This document shows, in pieces, positions 1 through 6,391 of a DNA stretch of 27,545 nt. Below the pieces are notes generated by a model. It was not told where the DNA came from. It saw only the letters and a list, made by a program, of their open reading frames with translations, and did no database searches. This stretch comes from Oscillospiraceae bacterium (lineage in GTDB: Bacteria > Bacillota_A > Clostridia > Oscillospirales > Oscillospiraceae): positions 1-27,545 of the forward strand of contig JAGBAI010000175.1 of the NCBI GenBank assembly GCA_017939025.1. The letters run 5' to 3'. The translations under genes and the position numbers were made by a program. The stretch's first letter is position 1. Each line of letters opens with the position of its first letter.

Positions 1-119
1 CCGCCCAGAAATCCGACCTCAATGGGCGGATTTCTGGAATTTATACGGCGAACGTTGCGAAAAAATTGCCCATCGAGGTCAATTTTTTCGACGGACCGTC
101 CAGGAGGACGGTCCCTACG
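1..119 (+). repeat. Modular hairpin repeat, copy 1 (left end outside window)
   Basis: Partial copy of a dispersed element that recurs inverted at 25502-25654 and in direct orientation at 27379-27545. It holds three hairpins: B, stem 5-15 with 27-37; C, stem 59-68 with 80-89; and A, a GGACCGTCC/GGACGGTCC stem near 95-116. Similarity to the 25.5-kb copy stops just after CCCTACG near 119. No open frame here looks coding. Confidence 0.8.
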
Positions 120-213
120 CCAATTCGATAAATGGCAATTTTCCTCATTGCCAGTATACCATTTCTACCCAACAACATCAAGTGAACATTGTGTAAACCG
201 CATAAAATAGGGG

Positions 214-242
214 TTGCGTTGATGCCTGCTTTTCGGTATAAT
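214..242 (+). promoter_or_regulatory. Sigma-A promoter for the tdk-deo operon
   Basis: A -35 box TTGCGT (214-219), a 17-bp spacer and a perfect -10 TATAAT (237-242) lie 30 bp before the tdk start. I see no operator, CcpA site or riboswitch between the promoter and the gene. Confidence 0.7.
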
Positions 243-271
243 GGTAGGTGCGAACGGAGGTAGAAAAATAA

Positions 272-874
272 ATGGCCAAGCTTTATTTTAAATACGGTGC
301 CATGGGTTCCAGTAAGACGGCCCAGGCGCTGATTACCAAGTATAATTATGAAGAAAATGACCTGCAGGTCTGGCTCATCAAGCCCAGTGCTGACACCCGG
401 GACGGTGCCCAGATCCTGCGCAGCCGCATCGGCCTGGAAGCCCAGGTGGAGGCGATTGCACCCAATGTGGATATTTATGCCCGGTTCCTGGGGGGCAAGG
501 CCCGCCGGTGCGATGTGATCATCGTGGATGAGTGCCAGTTCCTGACGGAAAGGCAGATCGATCAGCTGCGGACCATTGTAGACGAGCACAATATCCCCGT
601 CATGTGCTTCGGTCTGCGGACAGATTTCCAGACCCGTCTGTTCCCCGGCAGCCGCCGGCTGATGGAGGTGGCAGATACCATCCAGGAGATCAAGACCATC
701 TGCGACTGCGGCGCCAAAGCCACCGTCAATGCCCGGATCAATGACGGTTACATCGTCACCGAAGGTGCCCAGGTGGTGCTGGGGGGCAATGACTGCTATA
801 TTGCCATGTGCCACAAGTGCTATGTCAAGGGCATCCGGGAACATAAGAAGATCAAACTGCACGGACAAAACTGA
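272..874 (+). CDS. tdk: Thymidine kinase (class II, zinc-binding)
   Basis: Phosphorylates thymidine and deoxyuridine with ATP in the cytoplasm as the first salvage step. The 200-aa length is normal for the bacterial/human-TK1-like family. A P-loop GAMGSSKT is at residues 9-16; the residue before Lys is Ser instead of the usual Gly, a variant I associate with clostridial members. DECQF at 86-90 carries the catalytic Glu87. The zinc ligands are a CDC pair at 144/146 and CHKC at 180/183. GGAGG at 256-260 lies 11 nt before the ATG. It is the first gene of a nucleoside salvage run and is followed after about 100 bp by deoC. Family call is secure; substrate range is inferred from the family. Confidence 0.95.
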   Translation: MAKLYFKYGAMGSSKTAQALITKYNYEENDLQVWLIKPSADTRDGAQILRSRIGLEAQVEAIAPNVDIYARFLGGKARRCDVIIVDECQFLTERQIDQLRTIVDEHNIPVMCFGLRTDFQTRLFPGSRRLMEVADTIQEIKTICDCGAKATVNARINDGYIVTEGAQVVLGGNDCYIAMCHKCYVKGIREHKKIKLHGQN

Positions 875-879
875 AATAA

Positions 880-931
880 ATGTAAAATGAAAAATGCAAA
901 ATTGGGATACCGTGATTTTGCATTCAGCATT
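880..931 (+). repeat. Heptamer-repeat inverted element between tdk and deoC
   Basis: Imperfect 17-bp stem: 886-902 pairs with 915-931 with 3 mismatches around a 12-nt loop. Both arms show a 7-bp rhythm (AAATGTA, AAATGAA, AAATGCA on the left). The motif AAATAAATG(T/C)AAAATG just after the tdk stop recurs just after the deoD stop at 2842, so the two are copies of one repeat family. It lies between the stop codon and the next ribosome binding site. Confidence 0.7.
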
Positions 932-971
932 CTGCAAACCAAACACAATATTGTATAAGGAGTGCAACAAT

Positions 972-1640
972 ATGGAACTGAAGGAGATCCTCGCCAAGTG
1001 CGACCACACCCTGCTGGGTCAGACTGCCACCTGGGCAGATATCAAGGCCATCTGTGACGACGGCATGAAGTATCAGACTGCTTCTGTCTGTATCCCCGCT
1101 TCCTTTGTGAAGCAGGCCAAGGAATATGTTGGGGAAAAACTTGCCATCTGTACCGTCATCGGCTTCCCCAATGGCTATGCTACCACCGCCGCCAAGTGCT
1201 TCATGGCCTCCGATGCCGTGGATAATGGTGCCGACGAAGTGGATATGGTCATCAACATCGGCTGGGCCAAGGAAGGCAAGTGGGCCGAGATCACCGAAGA
1301 AATCGCTGCCATCAAAAAGGCCTGCAAGGGTAAGCTTCTGAAGGTCATCATCGAGACTTGCCTGCTGACAGACGAGGAGAAAATCGCTCTGTGTAAGTGC
1401 GTTTCCGATTCCGGTGCCGATTACATCAAGACCTCTACCGGTTTCAGCAAGGCCGGTGCCACCTTTGCGGATGTGGAGCTGTTTGCCAAGCATGTGGCCC
1501 CCCATGTGAAGATCAAGGCCGCCGGCGGCATTTCCAGCCTGGAGGACGCGGAAAAGTTCATCGCTCTGGGTGCTGACCGTTTGGGTACTTCCAGAATCGT
1601 CAAGATCGCCAAGGGCCTGGCAGACGACGGCACGTATTAA
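972..1640 (+). CDS. deoC: Deoxyribose-phosphate aldolase
   Basis: Cleaves 2-deoxyribose 5-phosphate into glyceraldehyde 3-phosphate and acetaldehyde, the last step of deoxynucleoside catabolism. The 222-aa length is typical. The Schiff-base lysine is K153 in YIKTSTGF; the second active-site lysine is K182 in KIKAAGG; the proton-relay Asp is D91 in [10 protein letters not shown]. The phosphate-binding glycines follow at AAGGI. The frame stays open upstream to 894, but that part runs through the hairpin repeat. AAGGAG at 957-962, 9 nt before ATG 972, fixes this start. It lies between tdk and the inserted four-helix-bundle gene, in one transcription direction with deoD and deoB. Confidence 0.96.
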   Translation: MELKEILAKCDHTLLGQTATWADIKAICDDGMKYQTASVCIPASFVKQAKEYVGEKLAICTVIGFPNGYATTAAKCFMASDAVDNGADEVDMVINIGWAKEGKWAEITEEIAAIKKACKGKLLKVIIETCLLTDEEKIALCKCVSDSGADYIKTSTGFSKAGATFADVELFAKHVAPHVKIKAAGGISSLEDAEKFIALGADRLGTSRIVKIAKGLADDGTY

Positions 1641-1645
1641 TTCAA

Positions 1646-2074
1646 AATTACAAATGACAAATTACAAATTTTGAGGAGTGAATTCTGTGGGAGAAAATGT
1701 GATTGTAAATAAAAGTTTCGCATTTTCTGTAAGAATTGTGAATCTTCATAAGTATTTGTCACAAGAAAAGAAGGAATACGTTATTTCAAAGCAGGTATAT
1801 AAAAGTGGAACCAGTATTGGCGCCAATATTGCAGAAGCTCAGCGGGCACAAAGTACTGCTGATTTTGTGGCAAAGCTGAAAATTGCCTTGAAAGAAGCCA
1901 ATGAGACACAATATTGGTTACACCTGCTGTACGAAACAAATTACATCACGGATAAAGAATTCAACAGTATCCACAACGATCTGCTGGAGATATTAAAAAT
2001 TTTGACTGCAATTTGTAAGCATTATCCACAGAACAACCAGCCAATTTATAATTTGTAACTTGTAATTTGTAATT
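1646..2074 (+). mobile_element. IVS-like element: four-helix-bundle gene between 26-bp inverted repeats
   Basis: The left arm (1646-1671) and the right arm (2049-2074) are imperfect inverted repeats matching at 23 of 26 positions. Both are built from the heptamer AATTACA. The only gene inside is an S23/IVP-like four-helix-bundle protein whose stop codon (2056-2058) lies within the right arm. The element sits between the deoC stop and the deoD ribosome binding site, so the operon remains readable. The 23S rRNA intervening sequences of Leptospira and relatives have the same plan (complementary ends, S23 ORF). That this is a mobile unit is inference. Confidence 0.55.
1687..2058 (+). CDS. Four-helix-bundle protein (S23/IVP family, Avd-like fold)
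   Basis: A 123-aa basic, largely helical protein. The core stretch YKSGTSIGANIAEAQRAQST followed by DFVAKLKIALKEANETQYWL is the hallmark of the four-helix-bundle family found in 23S rRNA intervening sequences and related to the Avd accessory protein of diversity-generating retroelements. Members form pentameric barrels and are thought to bind nucleic acid; no enzyme motif is visible. AGGAG (1674-1678) is too close to GTG 1678 but 8 nt from GTG 1687, so I chose 1687. The gene is clearly more AT-rich than deoC and deoD on either side, which suggests transfer. It sits in the middle of the deo operon inside inverted repeats. No reverse transcriptase or template repeat is in the window. Its role is unknown. 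Confidence 0.85.
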   Translation: MGENVIVNKSFAFSVRIVNLHKYLSQEKKEYVISKQVYKSGTSIGANIAEAQRAQSTADFVAKLKIALKEANETQYWLHLLYETNYITDKEFNSIHNDLLEILKILTAICKHYPQNNQPIYNL

Positions 2075-2089
2075 CAAAGGAGATAAATT

Positions 2090-2842
2090 ATGTCTGACTT
2101 CGCTGTTACCCCCCATATCAACGTTGCCGATGAGATCGGCTTTGGCAAGACGGTTCTGATGCCCGGTGATCCTCTGCGGGCCAAGTTTATTGCGGATAAC
2201 TTCCTGGAAAATGCGGTGCTGGTGAACAATGTTCGGGGTGTTCAGGGCCACACCGGTTACTATAAGGGCGTAAAGGTGTCTGTCATGGCCTCCGGTATGG
2301 GTATGCCTGCCATCGGCATCTATTCCCATGAGCTGTTCAACTTCTTCGGCGTGGAGAACATCATCCGTGTGGGCTCCGCCGGTTCTATTCAGGACAACAT
2401 CAACCTCTATGACATCGTCATCGCCCAGGGCGCCTGCACGGACTCTAACTGGTATAAGCAGTTCCATCTGCCTGGTCAGTTTGCTCCCATTGCAGACTAT
2501 ACCCTGCTGAGCGAGGCCGTCAAGGCCGCCGAAAATCACGGTGCCACCTACCATGTGGGCAATGTCAACTCCTCCGACGTGTTCTACGGCGATCATGTGG
2601 ATGTGCCTGAGGGTCTGGACAGTGTTTACGGCCTGAAGAAGATGGGCGTCATGGCACTGGAAATGGAAGCTGCCGCCCTGTACATGAACGCTGCCCGCTA
2701 CGGCAAGCGGGGCCTGTGCATCTGCACCATCTCCGACCATGTCCTCAAGGGCGTGGAGACCACCGCTGAGGAGCGCCAGAACTCCTTCACCCAGATGATG
2801 AAGATCGCACTGGACGTTGCTGTGGCAATGGAGAATAAGTAA
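2090..2842 (+). CDS. deoD: Purine-nucleoside phosphorylase, DeoD type
   Basis: Phosphorolysis of purine (deoxy)nucleosides to the base and (deoxy)ribose 1-phosphate. The 250 aa match the hexameric NP-I family. Visible landmarks are PHIN (H9), MPGDPLRAK with G26 and R30, VRG with R49, RVGSAGS (R93, S96) for phosphate, MEAA with E191-M192-E193 for the ribose, and ISDH (S215, D216) where the Asp protonates the purine N7. That Asp distinguishes DeoD purine enzymes from uridine phosphorylases. AAGGAG lies just before ATG 2090, at the edge of the right inverted repeat of the preceding element. It feeds deoB directly downstream. Confidence 0.94.
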   Translation: MSDFAVTPHINVADEIGFGKTVLMPGDPLRAKFIADNFLENAVLVNNVRGVQGHTGYYKGVKVSVMASGMGMPAIGIYSHELFNFFGVENIIRVGSAGSIQDNINLYDIVIAQGACTDSNWYKQFHLPGQFAPIADYTLLSEAVKAAENHGATYHVGNVNSSDVFYGDHVDVPEGLDSVYGLKKMGVMALEMEAAALYMNAARYGKRGLCICTISDHVLKGVETTAEERQNSFTQMMKIALDVAVAMENK

Positions 2843-2903
2843 AATAAATGCAAAATGCAGAATGCAGAATGCAAAATTTGTGTTTTGCGGTTCTGCATTT
2901 TGC
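2843..2903 (+). repeat. Heptamer-repeat hairpin between deoD and deoB
   Basis: Begins with AAATAAATGCAAAATG right after the deoD stop, as after tdk. The left arm (2850-2876) is four heptamers TGCAAAA, TGCAGAA, TGCAGAA, TGCAAAA. The right arm (2883-2903) is its shortened imperfect complement. It ends just before the deoB ribosome binding site. Probably the same repeat family as 880-931, without an ORF. Confidence 0.7.
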
Positions 2904-2918
2904 TTTTGAGGTGATTTT

Positions 2919-4085
2919 ATGAAACGTATCTTTTTATTCGTTCTGGATTCCTGCGGTATTGGGGCCATGCCGGATTCTGCGTCTTTCGGTGACATCGGCG
3001 TCAACACCTTGAAATCCTGCACCACTTCTGATAAACTCCACATCCCCAACCTCATTGCCGCGGGACTGGGCAATATTGACGGCATCGACTATCTGCCCAA
3101 AACAGAGAATCCCACCGGCGCTTATGCCCGGCTGACGGAGGCCTCCATGGGTAAGGACACCACCATCGGCCACTGGGAGATCTCCGGCCTGGTTTCTCCG
3201 GAACCGCTGCCTACCTATCCCGAGGGCTTCCCCCAGGAGGTGCTGGATGCCTTTGAAGCGGCAACGGGCCGGGGCTGCCTGTGCAACCTGCCCTATTCCG
3301 GCACCGATGTGATCCGGGATTACGGCCAGGCGCATCTGGATACCGGAAAGTGGATCGTCTACACCTCTGCCGATTCCGTCTTCCAGGTGGCGGCCCATGA
3401 GGAGCTGGTTTCCTTGGAAGAACTGTACGACGCCTGCCACAAGGCCCGGGAGATTCTTCGTGGCAAGCACGGCGTGGGCCGGGTCATTGCCCGCCCCTTT
3501 GTGGGGGATGGGGTCAACGGCTTTAAGCGTACTGCCAACCGGCACGACTATTCTTTGGAGCCTCCCGCAAAAACCATGCTGGATGCCATCAAAGAGGCGG
3601 GGCTGGCTTCCATCGCCGTGGGCAAGATCCACGACATTTTTGCCGGCTACGGCGACACAGAGTATGTCTACAATAAGAGCAATACCAACGGTATGGAGCA
3701 CGCCGCCAACTACGCAAAGCAGGATTTTACCGGTCTGTGCTTCGTGAATCTGGTGGATTTTGACATGCTCTACGGTCACCGGCGGGATATCGACGGCTAT
3801 GCTGCGGCACTGACGGAATTTGACGGCTGGCTGGGCGAATTCATGCAGGGCCTTGGTGAGGATGATCTCGTGATGGTCACCGCCGACCATGGCTGCGATC
3901 CGGCTTACACCGCGACCACCGACCATACCCGGGAATACGTGCCTCTGGTGATTCTGGGAAAACAGGTAAAACCTGTGAATCTGGGCACCCGGAAGACCTT
4001 CGCCGATATCGCGGCCACCGTCACCGAGCTGCTGGGCGTAAAGTACGAAACCGTGGGCGAGAGCTTCGCCGAGGAAATTTTATAA
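2919..4085 (+). CDS. deoB: Phosphopentomutase
   Basis: Interconverts (deoxy)ribose 1-phosphate and 5-phosphate, linking DeoD to DeoC. The 388 aa are normal for the alkaline-phosphatase-superfamily enzyme with two Mn ions. The N-terminal metal motif VLDSCGIGAMPD has D10. GKDTTIGHWE carries the phosphorylated Thr region. The C-terminal metal cluster contains DFDMLYGHRRD and TADHGCDP, followed by TDHTREYVP. A GAGGTG site precedes the ATG. It is the third catabolic enzyme of the operon, after deoC and deoD. Confidence 0.96.
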   Translation: MKRIFLFVLDSCGIGAMPDSASFGDIGVNTLKSCTTSDKLHIPNLIAAGLGNIDGIDYLPKTENPTGAYARLTEASMGKDTTIGHWEISGLVSPEPLPTYPEGFPQEVLDAFEAATGRGCLCNLPYSGTDVIRDYGQAHLDTGKWIVYTSADSVFQVAAHEELVSLEELYDACHKAREILRGKHGVGRVIARPFVGDGVNGFKRTANRHDYSLEPPAKTMLDAIKEAGLASIAVGKIHDIFAGYGDTEYVYNKSNTNGMEHAANYAKQDFTGLCFVNLVDFDMLYGHRRDIDGYAAALTEFDGWLGEFMQGLGEDDLVMVTADHGCDPAYTATTDHTREYVPLVILGKQVKPVNLGTRKTFADIAATVTELLGVKYETVGESFAEEIL

Positions 4086-4104
4086 TATCTGATACGCACA
4101 ACTA

Positions 4105-4244
4105 CTGTAGGGGAGGGTCTTGACCCTCCCGCTATGTAATGGAATTTGAGCGGTAGGGAATTGTGCAGAAATGAAACCCTTTGTACCAAACGTTTCTACG
4201 TATTGGCCGAAGGGGTGCGGGAGGGTCAAGACCCTCCCCTACAG
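4105..4244 (+). mobile_element. MITE-like element with perfect 26-bp terminal inverted repeats
   Basis: 4105-4130 and 4219-4244 are perfect inverted repeats starting CTGTAGGGGAGGG and ending CCCTCCCCTACAG. Each arm is itself a GAGGGTC/GACCCTC hairpin. The 88-bp core holds no convincing gene. It fills the deoB-cdd gap and ends directly at the cdd ribosome binding site (AAAGGA, 4245-4250). No target-site duplication is obvious. Non-autonomous mobility is inferred from the structure only. Confidence 0.6.
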
Positions 4245-4259
4245 AAAGGATGTATGATT

Positions 4260-4667
4260 ATGTCTCCCGAAGAATTGGTTGAACTGGCCAAGGAGGCCAT
4301 GACCCATGCCTATGTGCCCTATTCCGGCTACAAGGTGGGTGCGGCGCTGCTTTGCGCCGATGGAACCGTCTATCAGGGCTGCAACATTGAAAATGCCGCC
4401 TACGGCCCCACCAACTGCGCCGAGCGGACGGCCTTCTTCAAAGCTGTGTATGACGGCCACCGGGATTTCGTATCCATTGCTGTCTGCGGCGGCAAGGATG
4501 GCATCATCACCGGCGGTTTCCCGCCCTGCGGCGTATGCCGCCAGGTGATGCGGGAATTCTGCGAGGATGATTTTGTCATCTATATGGTGAACGAAAATGG
4601 GTACGAGGCAAGAACCCTGGCAGAGCTTCTGCCCTTCAGCTTCAAGGCAAGCGAGCATATGGCTTGA
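4260..4667 (+). CDS. cdd: Cytidine deaminase
   Basis: Deaminates cytidine and deoxycytidine to uridine and deoxyuridine. The 135 aa match the short homotetrameric class. The zinc and catalytic motif is CAE (C53-A-E55), completed by PCGVC (C90, C93). NIENAAYGP at 42-50 binds the ribose. The open frame continues upstream to 4146, but that runs through the inverted-repeat element. AAAGGA at 4245-4250 supports ATG 4260 (9 nt) over ATG 4254 (3 nt). It appears to be the last enzyme gene of the salvage operon, before a fresh promoter for the transporter. Confidence 0.94.
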   Translation: MSPEELVELAKEAMTHAYVPYSGYKVGAALLCADGTVYQGCNIENAAYGPTNCAERTAFFKAVYDGHRDFVSIAVCGGKDGIITGGFPPCGVCRQVMREFCEDDFVIYMVNENGYEARTLAELLPFSFKASEHMA

Positions 4668-4673
4668 GAGGTA

Positions 4674-4706
4674 ATTGTATGGGCGGCCAATGGCCGCCCA
4701 TACAAT
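4674..4706. repeat. Perfect 15-bp inverted repeat after cdd
   Basis: ATTGTATGGGCGGCC pairs perfectly with its complement across a 3-nt AAT loop. No T-run follows on either side, so a classical terminator is doubtful. The GTATGGG...CCCATAC edges resemble the other GTAGGG...CCCTAC hairpins of the window. Confidence 0.75.
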
Positions 4707-4734
4707 GGGATCGCATTATTGTGTGAAAAATGTA

Positions 4735-4763
4735 TTGATTTTTTCTGTGAAATATGCGACAAT
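4735..4763 (+). promoter_or_regulatory. Sigma-A promoter for the nucleoside-binding lipoprotein
   Basis: TTGATT (4735-4740), a 17-bp spacer and GACAAT (4758-4763), 48 bp before the start codon. It allows the binding protein to be expressed apart from the deo operon. Confidence 0.55.
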
Positions 4764-4811
4764 AAAACAGGTATGTGTTTACCAATAAAGAAATTTATGG
4801 AGGAATGAAAC

Positions 4812-6038
4812 ATGAAGAAGATCCTTGCTCTGCTGCTGGCTCTCGCCATGGTGTTCTCTCTGGCTGCCTGCGGCGGTTCCGAAGAGAAGGCTGAAGCTCC
4901 CGCTGCTGAAGCTCCTGCCGCTGAGGCTGAGGCTCCCGCTGCTGAGGCTGCCGAGTACAAGGTCGCCATGGTCACCGACTACGGCGATATCACCGACCAG
5001 TCCTTTAACCAGACCACCTGGGAGGCTGTCATCGAGTTTGCTGAGACCAACGGCGTTGAGTACAAGTACTACAAGCCCACCAGCAACGACACCGCAGGCC
5101 GCGTGATGTCCGTGGAACTGGCCATCGCTGAGGGCTACAACGTCATCGTTATGCCCGGCTACGCTTTCGGCGGTACCATCGCTGAAGTTTCCGGCAACTA
5201 CCCCGAGATCAAGTTCATCGCTCTGGACGTTGCTGCCGGCGACCTGCTGGAGACTGCTGTTGCTCTGAAGGGTGAAGCTTACGACTACAACCCCGACAAC
5301 TGGGTTCTGGAAGACTATGTCCACATGGACAACGTCTACTGCGCCATCTACCAGGAAGAGCTGTCCGGCTACATGGCCGGTTACGCTGCTGTGAAGCTGG
5401 GCTACACCAAGCTGGGCTTCCTGGGCGGCATGGCTGTTCCCGCTGTTATGCGCTTCGGCTACGGCTACGTGCAGGGCGTTGATGCCGCTGCCAAGGAGCT
5501 GGGCATCGAGGTCGAGATGAAGTACGCTTACGGCAACCAGTTCTTCGGCGATGCTGACATCACCGCTGTTATGGATACCTGGTACGCTGCCGGCACTGAG
5601 GTGGTCTTCGCCTGCGGCGGCGGCATCTACACCTCCGCTGCTGAGGCTGCCAAGAAGGTCGGCGGCAAGGTCATCGGTGTTGACACCGATCAGCAGCCCA
5701 TCATCGACGCTGCTTACGGCGAGGGCATGACCGTCACTTCCGCTATGAAGGGTCTGGCTCCCACCACCATCGACACTCTGACTGATGTTGTCATCAATGG
5801 CAACTGGGCTGACTACGCCGGCAAGATCGTGTCCCTGGGTCTGGTTTCTGCTGATCCCGCTGCCAACTATGTGCAGCTGTCCGCCACCACTCAGTTCGAG
5901 GATGGCAAGTTCACCCAGGCTGACTACGAGGCTCTGGTGGCTGGCATGTTCGACGGCTCCATCAAGGTTTCCAACGACATCTCCGCTGAGCCTGCTACCG
6001 AGGCTGTCACTGTGGAGTGGCTGGGCAACCTGAAGTAA
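4812..6038 (+). CDS. BMP-family nucleoside-binding lipoprotein of an ABC importer
   Basis: Extracytoplasmic substrate-binding protein of the PnrA/BmpA (purine nucleoside receptor) family, 408 aa. A lipoprotein signal peptide ends in LAAC with the lipidated Cys at residue 20. A low-complexity Ala/Glu/Pro linker spans about 23-46 and tethers the domain to the membrane. The domain starts YKVAMVTDYGDITDQSFNQ, the BMP-family ligand-site signature, and contains VIVMPGYAFGG, FLGGMAVPAV and GVDTDQQP typical of the two-lobe fold. GGAGG lies 8 nt upstream. A strong terminator follows, so it can be made in excess over the ATPase and permeases behind it. The salvage genes upstream make nucleosides the likely ligand. 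Confidence 0.92.
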   Translation: MKKILALLLALAMVFSLAACGGSEEKAEAPAAEAPAAEAEAPAAEAAEYKVAMVTDYGDITDQSFNQTTWEAVIEFAETNGVEYKYYKPTSNDTAGRVMSVELAIAEGYNVIVMPGYAFGGTIAEVSGNYPEIKFIALDVAAGDLLETAVALKGEAYDYNPDNWVLEDYVHMDNVYCAIYQEELSGYMAGYAAVKLGYTKLGFLGGMAVPAVMRFGYGYVQGVDAAAKELGIEVEMKYAYGNQFFGDADITAVMDTWYAAGTEVVFACGGGIYTSAAEAAKKVGGKVIGVDTDQQPIIDAAYGEGMTVTSAMKGLAPTTIDTLTDVVINGNWADYAGKIVSLGLVSADPAANYVQLSATTQFEDGKFTQADYEALVAGMFDGSIKVSNDISAEPATEAVTVEWLGNLK

Positions 6039-6060
6039 GAGAATATTTCCCAAATTATGA

Positions 6061-6089
6061 GAGGACGGGCTCTGCCCGTCCTCTTTTTT
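6061..6089 (+). terminator. Rho-independent terminator after the binding protein
   Basis: A 10-bp stem GAGGACGGGC / GCCCGTCCTC (6061-6070 with 6074-6083), a TCT loop and six T. It separates the lipoprotein gene from the rest of the transporter genes. Confidence 0.9.
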
Positions 6090-6106
6090 GCGGGCAGGGC
6101 CCGCTG

Positions 6107-6262
6107 CCAATGGCGGGTCTTTGACTGGTTCCGCATCCGGGACCATTGGGTGGGTGGCCCGATTCGAAGGTGCATACCAATTTCGGTTTGGCGATATTCT
6201 TCGAACCGGGCTGACCACCCAATGGTGCTGGCTGATAGACCAGCTTTCAGTCCCGCAATTGG
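6107..6262. repeat. Long imperfect palindrome between two transporter genes
   Basis: Core arms 6142-6169 and 6199-6226 match at 24 of 28 positions (ACCATTGGGTGG ... TTCGAAG). Outer arms 6107-6120 and 6249-6262 match at 12 of 14. The unit is bracketed by two small GC hairpins (6090-6104; 6266-6278). No gene is seen. It could be a MITE, a structured RNA leader or a repeat; the sequence does not decide. Confidence 0.65.
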
Positions 6263-6327
6263 AAACCCGCACTGCGGGCGGTTTGTGAAAAATCCTCAAA
6301 ATTTCGTGGAAATGGAAAGGATTTTAT

Positions 6328-6356
6328 TTGAATTCTGTCCATACTTCGTGTATAAT
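6328..6356 (+). promoter_or_regulatory. Sigma-A promoter for the ABC ATPase-permease operon
   Basis: TTGAAT (6328-6333), a 17-bp spacer and TATAAT (6351-6356). AAGGAGG follows at 6377-6383. Confidence 0.8.
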
Positions 6357-6391
6357 AAAAACGCAAGTTTGAAAAGAAGGAGGTAATTGGA

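Noticed and set aside
894..971. Upstream extension of deoC by 26 codons
   Set aside because: It translates the hairpin repeat and lacks an SD; ATG 972 has AAGGAG and matches the family N-terminus.
1646..2074. Diversity-generating retroelement, suggested by the Avd-like fold
   Set aside because: No reverse transcriptase, template repeat or variable repeat is in the window; the IVS-type comparison fits better.
2850..2876. Tandem 7-bp repeats as a CRISPR or VNTR array
   Set aside because: Units are 7 bp with no spacers, and the run is one arm of a hairpin; no cas gene is near.
4146..4259. Upstream extension of cdd
   Set aside because: It reads through the inverted-repeat element; the SD at 4245-4250 and family start support 4260.
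4779..6299. Long antisense frame over the BMP lipoprotein
   Set aside because: Runs through the terminator and promoter of the sense gene; composition is that of a reverse-strand shadow.
6361..6391. Purine or other riboswitch before the nucleoside importer genes
   Set aside because: The leader from the TATAAT box to the TTG start is too short and has no aptamer-like conserved core.
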